Position numbers and translations under genes: made by a program. The notes under the pieces are model-generated. The model did no database searches. It was not told where the DNA came from and saw only the letters and a list, made by a program, of their open reading frames with translations. Positions 15,301 through 24,700 of a DNA stretch of 64,000 nucleotides are shown here, piece by piece; the first letter of the stretch is position 1; every line of letters starts with the position of its first letter. The stretch lies in the NCBI GenBank assembly GCA_964247055.1, contig OZ176056.1, forward strand, positions 6,572,001-6,636,000. The letters are read 5' to 3'. Source of the stretch: Paragordius varius (taxonomy: Eukaryota; Nematomorpha).

Positions 15301-18300
15301 TTGGCCCAATATCTTAACGCATTTACATATTTGATATAGATCTGGGGCAAAGCTACCCCACTAAAATGGAGATATAAGTCGGTATATTCACTAATATTAT
15401 TATTTAAAAATAAGAGGTTAAAAATTAATAAATTTGAATCAGTCAAAATGTTTAATTAGGTTGTTTTTATCAATTTTTATTAATTTTGTTAAAAAAATTA
15501 AATAGGTATATAAAAACTAACATGAAATTAAAAGTTTACATTCAGCAAAAATTTGGTAAATAGTATTTTTAAGATTAGTAGATACTTTTTATATAAATTT
15601 TTATATAAAATAGCTAAAAAATAAAATATAAAAATAAAATTCAAAGGCTACCAAGATCGCATTTTTATTAGGTCATTTACGTTACTGTTTGTGTAACGAA
15701 AACTATTACAAGCAAACTTTAGAGATGAATAGGATATTAAATAAAATTAAGTTGAAAGAACATAAATTGGATTTAATTTTGATTAAAAATAAATCCTGTA
15801 ATCTAAACAGAGATTTTTATAAAATTAAAAAAATACATTTAAATTTTTTTTGCCGTAAAACATCAACCGAAATCATATCACAAAAGCCGTAAAAATATTA
15901 TATTAGTTGTGTTATTCATATTTAATTATAAAAATATAGTTATTATAATTGTACAAAATTTTTTACCTATATTTATTCAATTATAATAATTTAAATAAAT
16001 TTCGTTGATAAAAAATTTAATCAAATGCTATATGCATTCTAAATCATTAGATATTGTTTGTCAATTTGTCTATAGTTATGTTGTACAAACAAAAAATTTT
16101 GTGAAGTATGAAGCCGCCTTATATATCTTGGTCTTTTACCTAAAAGCTTAAGAATATGCAACTTGTAAATTACGGGCTTGCACATAGGTTTTTATTCCTG
16201 ATTATAATACAAACGGTCACATTAAAATACGGCTAAAAAGTAAAAATTAAATTTTTACAAAAGACAACCCCATAAATTTTAAAACCATAGAAACAATATA
16301 ATTTTGAAGCATATAAACGAGAGTGTAAACCAGGGGTGTCCAAAACGGCATGCGGCCAAAATATTTTTGCAGCTCGTGAGAAATTTCAAACATACACAAT
16401 CTTAGTAAAATTGATTTTATTTAACAAATTTTATAAATCTTTTCCAATTTTGGCAATGTACTAGTGAAAATTGATAAAATAAATAGTTTTTCACTTTAAT
16501 TTGTTAATTCTCTTATATAGTGCGAATGTGGCCCTTCGAATTTTTCGATCTAAATATGCGGCCCGCCAATCCATTTGTGTTGGACAAACATGGTGTAAAA
16601 AATTTAGATCGCACAAATATCAAATTTTTTTAGAAAAATTATCTTTTAGTTTTTATATTTTGCTTGTATATTTTCATTTTAGTGTAAAAAATGAAAATCG
16701 GGCAAAATAATAAAAACCAAACTATAGCCTATTAGTTAATTTATTTTTGTAATCAGAGGTGTACACAAATGGCTTCGCGGGCCATATTTTGAAAATGGGC
16801 TTTGATGAATATTTTATCGGATTTTAAACATTATACTATAAATTACAAACAGAGTATAACAATTTTCCCGTTGCCAATCGGGTGGACTAATTAGAAACTT
16901 TGTTTGATAAATATCGAATTCACTAAGATTTTGTGAGCTTATTTTTGCTAATTATAAATTTCCAAAATTTTTATGGGCCAACACGATGTCCCAAGGGTTG
17001 CGTGTTGGACACCACTGCTGTAAATGGATGTTACATGCTTAGTTCTACATTTATTTAAAAATAAATAAAAATTGGTAACGATTTTAAGAAATAAATAATT
17101 TTTCAAAATGTGAAAGTTAAACATGAAGAATAAAAGATTAAAATTATTAAATTATTTGGTTTTTATGCTCTATATTTTATATTTATTACAGAGAGATATG
17201 GCAACAAAAATATGTACTGTAAACAAATTTTATACCATCCGCATAATTCCCATTTATAAATTCAAAAAATCCGGTTTTAAACCTTAGGCAAATGCGTATT
17301 GTATAGACAAATCTATAACAAGCCATTCATTTAAAAAACCTTATTTTCTGGGAACTGGTGCCTAAACCGTCAAGGGTCATTGTAGAAGATATCGAATTGA
17401 CAAATATATCCGAAATAAATGATTTAAAAATTGCTTATGGCAAAAAATTTTTTTAAAACAATAGATAACCTCGGTTTTTTCCTTATTCACGGATTTAGCA
17501 TTTGACGAGGTCCTGTTTAACAAATTATCTAAGATTTAAATTAAAAATTTAATACTGTTATAGCAAAAATAGTAATAATTTTAATTACTATTTTTGGGCT
17601 AATATATTCATAAACTTATGTAATAAATAACAATTCTTCACCCTTGGCCACATTCATAAAAAGGTAGAATGATGGCTTATAATAAACATTTAGGTAGTAT
17701 CTGCCAAAGTGGAAAGCGATGCCTATTGTCAGAGCAGTTTTTTCTCTAAGAAATAATTAAAACCTTTATTTAATCTTTGAGTTCCAAATTTTTTTTTCAA
17801 ATCCACTAAATTTCTCTAGGTTGCGCATTTTAAAACCCTATCTAGCAGCTAAACTAACACTAAACAACAAATTTTTCTGCCACTCGAGTTTTTTGCATTT
17901 TCTGATATTTACTATTATTAAACAGTAAATCTAAAATAAACCCAATAATTTTGTATAATTTAATTTCTTTTGATTATGCGCCCTCCTTATTAAAATTTTA
18001 CTAAAAAATGTTTTTCTTTGAAAATTTACAACAACTGCCCATTTGTAATATATCATTCGAAAGAGTTATGAAAACTCTATAAAATGCCTAATATGTTTTA
18101 AAACGGTAGTTAATATTGGATATAGGAATCGACAAACGCGCGAAGCGAGAGCGTTTTTCTTAAATAATATATATTTTAAACTAATGGATGAAAACAGCTC
18201 AAACTTTGTCTAAATGGCGATGAATGTCCAAAAAAGATAATTCATAAAGGTTTTTTGATTATAACACTTACTTTTTTATTGCTTTTATGTCATTCAACCA

Positions 18301-21300
18301 GCTTTTAAGTTTTGTTTTTAAAAAATTACCATCTCATAAATATTAATTTATTTTCTTAAGGAGGATAATTTCAAAATTTCAAAGACCAAAATCAAACCAA
18401 GGTGATTTGGATCTTTTATAGCCATTATGTAATATCTTACAGTTATAACTATGCATTTTACTATCCAATAAGTAAAAATATCTGATAATAATTTCATAAA
18501 AAAAGCAAAGAAAGAACTTCTTCAAAGATTTTTTTTAATTTTTCACTAATATAACCCTAACTTTATTTAAATAATTTATGTGATTTTTAAATTAGTTTGT
18601 CTTTGAAATTTTTCGACTCATTTAAGGGTTGAAAATTTTGACCATATAAACCCAAATAACTTTTACATCAGATTGATTTAAATGACCACATTCAAAAGAT
18701 ACAGTTTTTCAAGCTCTTTCGAATGATATAAAATACATGGTTCTATATCTAAAACTTTTATTTTCGAAAATTTCGAGTTATTGAAATCGGGTCCAAAAAT
18801 TATCGATAAACTTTAATAAAAAATTTTTAGTTGTTAGAACAATTTTTTTTCAGATATACTATTTATATTTTTTAATAAAGTAATTTTTTAATTAACAAGA
18901 ATGGCAGTTAAAAACGACAAAATTTGTTGTCTAATATAATTAAAACCACTGCTTGAATTTACATATCTATTTAGTAAATATAGCCTCATCAATTGGGCGA
19001 AATGGTCGAAAAAAATATTTTAGGGAGTTTTACTTTTTACGCGGCAAAGCTTTAAAGGGGCTAAAAAATGGGCCGACTATATTCGGCACATTCGTAAAAA
19101 GTAAATTTTTTAAATGAATTTGAATGAGTTTACATTTTTTCGGAATATTGTCTCAAAAACACGAATTTGGGGACTTATATTGTTTAAAACCTCTATTTTC
19201 ACCCAGTAGGGGACTTAAATTAGAAATTAATTCGAAAAAGTAGCTCAACTATAATCGGCGCAATCTTAAATTAATAAAAATTTTCCATTAATGATTTTGA
19301 ATAGGGCTACACACATTTTACATATTTATTAAATATAGATTTCGGTAGTTCACACAGTAATATATTAAAATAACTACCGACATCTCAGTTCCGCCATCCC
19401 TAGGCATAAAATTTAAACCATATGCACAAAATGTTTATATCAATAATATTAAATACCATAATTTATTTTAATTTTAATAAATGTAAAGGTTAATTTTCTG
19501 ATTCCATGAAAACAAATATGATTAACTAGATAGAGGTTTTTATACAGTTATTTAAATATTGTCTACGAGAACGAATATTTTATGTTAAAATAATATTTGT
19601 ATACTCGTAAAATTTTTATTCAATTCAAACTATACCCAAAATTTTCACATGAGAGTATCTTTTTCAATGGATTAACTAAAACAAAACAAAAGAAAATAAT
19701 AAAAGATATAATTAAAACAAAATTTGAAAAATATAATTATAAATTATGATAACAAAAAAACACCTGACAAATTAAAGCTTCATCGGTCATATCTAAATGG
19801 CTTTAAAATTGTTTAAACAAAAACTTTGAAAAATTAAAATTATTGTTGCTTTTTTAAAAACATTAGCTATGAAGTTATTCAACGCCCAACCGGGTCTAAT
19901 ATCACTCCGCTTTATTGCCTTAAGATATTAGATTGAAATACAAAATTGAAATTGGCTTTGGCTCTAAAAACATACTTTTTATAAGCTATAAAACGCAATT
20001 TTAAATAATTATACTAAAATAAAAATTTAAATTTGAATTTTTTGCCGCTCACTATCTATGATCCAAATTAAATCGCTAGCAATCAGGTAATTAAATCTTT
20101 AAAACAGCTGATTGTTTCAATTAAAAATTTTTATTTCTAGAGGTGCATTGTAAAACACTTTTGTATAATGTGCAAATTATGTATTATATTTGTGTAACAT
20201 TATTTAGTAGATGTTGTGTTAATCTAACTCTAAGGTGAAAACCGAGAAAAATAATGTATAAAGTTGCTTAAATATAATTAAATTTAATAATTAACATCAT
20301 ATTACCTTTTAATTATTGGTTTTTTATTCGTTTTCATTCTTCTTTCTTTGATATATTTTAAACTACTGTTTTAAAATATATCCGTTAAACAAAAACGTAT
20401 TTCAATATACGAAATCAAAAAATTATTTTTAACAAAAACGTCATTAAATCGCACAACCAAACTAATGATGCTTAATTCTTTGATACTTAACTTTTGAGAT
20501 CCACTAAGCATTTCTACAAATATTTATATATAAAATAAGAAGCAGAGAGGATTATAATTAAACTTTATTTAAATTTAAGGTTATAATTCAACAAAAGTCC
20601 GTTGAAATGGGGTCAGCGGGGCATGTGAAAAACCCTAAGAAAACAAAAAAACCAACAACCAAGTTGTTTGTAATATTTGAAAAAACATCTTTTTAAACAT
20701 TGCGACACACTGCGAATTTAGGAAATTAACTACCCTCAAGTCAAGTTTCAAATAGCATATTTTAAAATATGAAATGATAAACACAAATAAAAAACAATTT
20801 ATCATAGATATTAACTAAAATTAAAAAAAAATATACCAAAATTACTTAAAATTTAATTTTATAGTTTACGCGAAGAATTTAGATAATTTATATATACCAT
20901 TTACAGTTCAAATTCACCCTCGAACAATTCAAATTCACCCTCAAACAATTCAAATTCACCCTAAAATAAATTATGTGTTTTCGAACTAATATAACTCATT
21001 AATTATATGAAATATATCTTTATGGCATAGTTTATTATCTTTTCAGTATTATTTTAATTTAAAACAAAATTTTTATTTTTTAAAAATATATTAAAAAAGA
21101 GGTAATTTTTTATCTCAAAAACATATATTTTATTTGAGGGTGAATTTGAATTGTTCGAGGGTGAATTTGAATTGTTTAAGGGTGAATTCGAATTGTTTAA
21201 GGGCGAATTTGAATTGTTTAAGGGTGAATTTGGATTGTGAATGGTATATAAGTATCTGTTAAATTATTTTTCTGTCCATATAATAATAATTAATTCGAAG

Positions 21301-21727
21301 GTTTATTTAATCACGATAATAAGTTAATTAGAATATTTTTTTAATAATTTTGCCATATGGAACTTGCATATTAAAAATATTAATCATAACCAAAATAAGG
21401 TAAGATAGATAAACTTTTCTTAAATAAAAATACACGTTTAAGAATTGTTAATTTAAACAAAAAACGGTTAAATATTTAAAATTACTATCAATCCTTTCCA
21501 TATAATTTGTTTTTCACCCAAATTACTTTGTGTAAAAATTCTGTTAAAAGGTATTTTTTTACTAAATTACACTACCAATTATATGTGAGAACAAGAAATA
21601 TTTGTCTTTATAATAAATATTAAAATCAGCTGTTTGTCGCATCCCTCAGCTTGAATTGCTTATTATATAATTACACTTCAAGCCATTTATCTCTTATCTT
21701 AGATAGCGTAAATACAATATAAAAGAA

Positions 21728-21770
<43 letters not shown>

Positions 21771-24700
21771 TTTTCCAAATTTGATTTTTTAAAAAAAAAA
21801 TTAAATTAAATACAAATTTGTTAAAAGGCCAAATGCATACATTACAAAATACAAAAGTATTTGTTTGATAGGTGTGGAAGTGGTTGCTTTAATTATTATT
21901 GATTTTTTTAAAATATTTAATCGATGTTTAGCACAACATTGAAATCTATCTTTGCAGATCGATTGATGAATTTATTATAATGATTGCAAAATAATGTCAA
22001 ACAAATTAAAATTGAAACTAATATAAGATCTTAGGTATACTTATTATACATGTTGCAAAATTTATTAATTTTAAAATAAAATAAAAAAAATCAATACGCT
22101 ATTTTTGCATTATCATCGCTTTTTATTCTGTTACATATATGTATAGATATATATTACAAAGATTTATATTGAATGTGAAGTATTTCTGTAGAAAAATGTA
22201 ATTTCAATTTAAAGTACCCAATTGTCCAGATCGCTTAAGAAAAATATTATTTTATATTGAAAAAAATTTATTTGATCCAAGTTTTTTATGATATGGTAAC
22301 AACTGTTTCAAAAGTTATATATAAACTTCTTCTTATTATAAAATTAAAATAAAACATTATAATGCAATTACATAAATTCAAATTACTATGGGCCAATACA
22401 TCAATCTTGGGTAACTTTTAAAAACAATATAAATTGAGGAATGAAACAAAAAACAGATGGCCTAAATGGAATTACTATCAAAATAATAAATCTCATATAT
22501 AACAATTTAGATAGAATGAAATGTAATTATAGTTTTATTTTAAATTAATTACCTTGATTTCGTTGTTTTGAATAAATTTTTCCCTTTCCCATATTGATTA
22601 TATGGACCACCATTTTTGTGCTTGGTAAAGTTTCGGTTTTTAGTGACTTTCAGCTTCTGTTTAGCCAACCTTTTTTTATTTTTTGACGTAGGCACCGAGG
22701 ATTGTCTACAGGTCTGTTTGTTTAACAATAATATCCGCTCAAGTAAGGTGTGCGGGGAATAATCCAATGATTTAGATCTCAAATCCTTTTTCCCAAACAA
22801 AGAAAGCTCCAAAGCACTCAGAGCCAGCAAAGATGCAAATGGATAAACTGGGAGTGAATAACGAGTTTTACCATTGCTGGCGACAGTTTTTTCAGTTTTA
22901 GTTATTTTAGCATTATCCGAATAGGAGGTTAAAGATGACACAAAAGCATTTATGGATGGTAGATTATTTTTTGGTTTTTTTGTTCTAATGGGATTATTAT
23001 TGTATTGTTTTGTTATCTCAGCAGAACGATTCCAAAAAGTGCTTTCTTGTTGGGTTTTTGGTGTTTGATTTGGGGCATCAAAATATACCGAGCTCTCTTC
23101 CCCTTCGCTGGGTATGACAGGGGATGTGTCAAACCCTGCATTTTTATCTTTTTTCTTGTTGTCTAGGGTAAGGGTTAAATTTAATTTATTTCTTAAATTT
23201 TTATTATTAATGTTGTTATCATCATAATTAGGATTGTAAGCCGGTTTGTGACCAATTTCTGTCACAAAGGGTTCAACCCTATCCATGGCCAAAATGTAAC
23301 GTTCCCTATCATGATAAAGGCAATGCAAACATACGCCAAAATTGAAATTAACATCGATTCTTGGTAAATGACTGTTATCAGATACCGATATATCGTCATT
23401 TGTGGTTGTTTTACTCTCAGAATTTAATAAAGCTCCGTGCGGTCTATTGATTTGGGGCGTACGGTTTCCAGGTACATTATATAACAGAACAGTTTCAGTA
23501 TTAATTGCTCTTTCAGGGAGCATTCTAATTGGTTCTCGCCGTTTTTTATGGCCCATATAGGATATTCCCGCCTTGACCAACTTTGAATCTTGGGATAAAT
23601 TATCATTATTACTGGTATTATCAATATCGCTGCCAAGTTTGCCTGAAATGGTATGGTTTAAATCGGAGTTCGATGCATTTGCAGATCTTGGGTATTGCAA
23701 ATTAAGGTTAGCGTTATTTATCCTATTTGTACTTTCATGGAGGTATGAATAAATATCATTATGGGATCGACTTATATCCTGTATTGGCATGATTTTCAAT
23801 TGATCTTTTATGAATCCGCTACCAGTTTGATTTGTCCCCCCTAACAGTGCTTTACGTGGTTTCTTAAGGAACTTACTAATTTTAGATTTCCCGCTATTGG
23901 GCCCAAAAAACCTTGTGGCATTTGTCGCTTCCTCATGGAATGGAGGTGGAGATAGGTTTTGAACCGGACAGGTTTTTGGCCCTCCATGTGATGAGTTTTT
24001 TTCACCTACAGGGTCATTTATGCTTGAATAATAATCCTCCTGTTTCTTTAAATTGTTTGCAAGATGTGTACAATCCCTGTCATTTGAAATGTTATCAGTT
24101 ACCGATATACTGGGAATCGTATAAGGCGTTGTAATAGGTTTAAACCTACCCTTCTCCGTTTCAGGAATTTGATCATCGTTTGACACCATATTTCTATCTT
24201 TGTCGTCTGAGTGTAGGCTGAATAAGTTTGTAACTGAACGTAGGATACCGGTTGAACTTTTTCTCCTCCGTTTTTTATCTGCATTAGTGGCGATTGGTTC
24301 AGATTTTGTTGACGTTTTTTGTGTATTGTTTGTGGTTGTGTTTGAAAAGAATGAATCACTTTCAGCATTTGAATTTTCTTCCCTACAAATATCACGAGCC
24401 GAATGTGCCTTTTGTATAGTAGCAGGGGTAGAAAATGTCGGTAGATCACACCCCAAACAAGATAGATTAGAAGTTTGCGAGGTATTGGAAGCACAACTAC
24501 TTTTCCGCAGGCCACCCAGGAAATTGCGAAATATTTTAAAGGATGGTATGTCATTCAGGTGAGAAAAACTATTTGGTTTATAATTTTTCGTATCATCTGC
24601 AGACGCTGAGAGCGCTAAACTGGAAGGAGTTGCTGAAACTAATCGATTTACATGTGTTTCTCCAAACTCTTGTAGCATAGGTTGTAGGCTACTAGACCTA

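Larger units (their letters stand above)
12729..22552. other. Large rdgA intron 1
   Basis: A 9.8-kb intron between the N-terminal exon and the exon leading to the C1 domains. It holds two hAT-type MITEs (16.3 and 16.75 kb), an imperfect inverted repeat (~18.03-18.73 kb), fragments of the A/B/C array family (~18.96-19.32 kb), a MITE at 20,893, and a (TA)n run at 21,731. Elsewhere I see only AT-rich spacer with short chance ORFs. Confidence 0.65.

Noticed and set aside
24099-24554. 151-codon minus-strand ORF in another frame of rdgA exon 1
   Set aside because: Overlaps the 806-codon frame entirely and lacks splice support.
24200-24562. 120-codon plus-strand ORF opposite rdgA exon 1
   Set aside because: Shadow of the long N-terminal exon; the minus strand has the splice-consistent frame.
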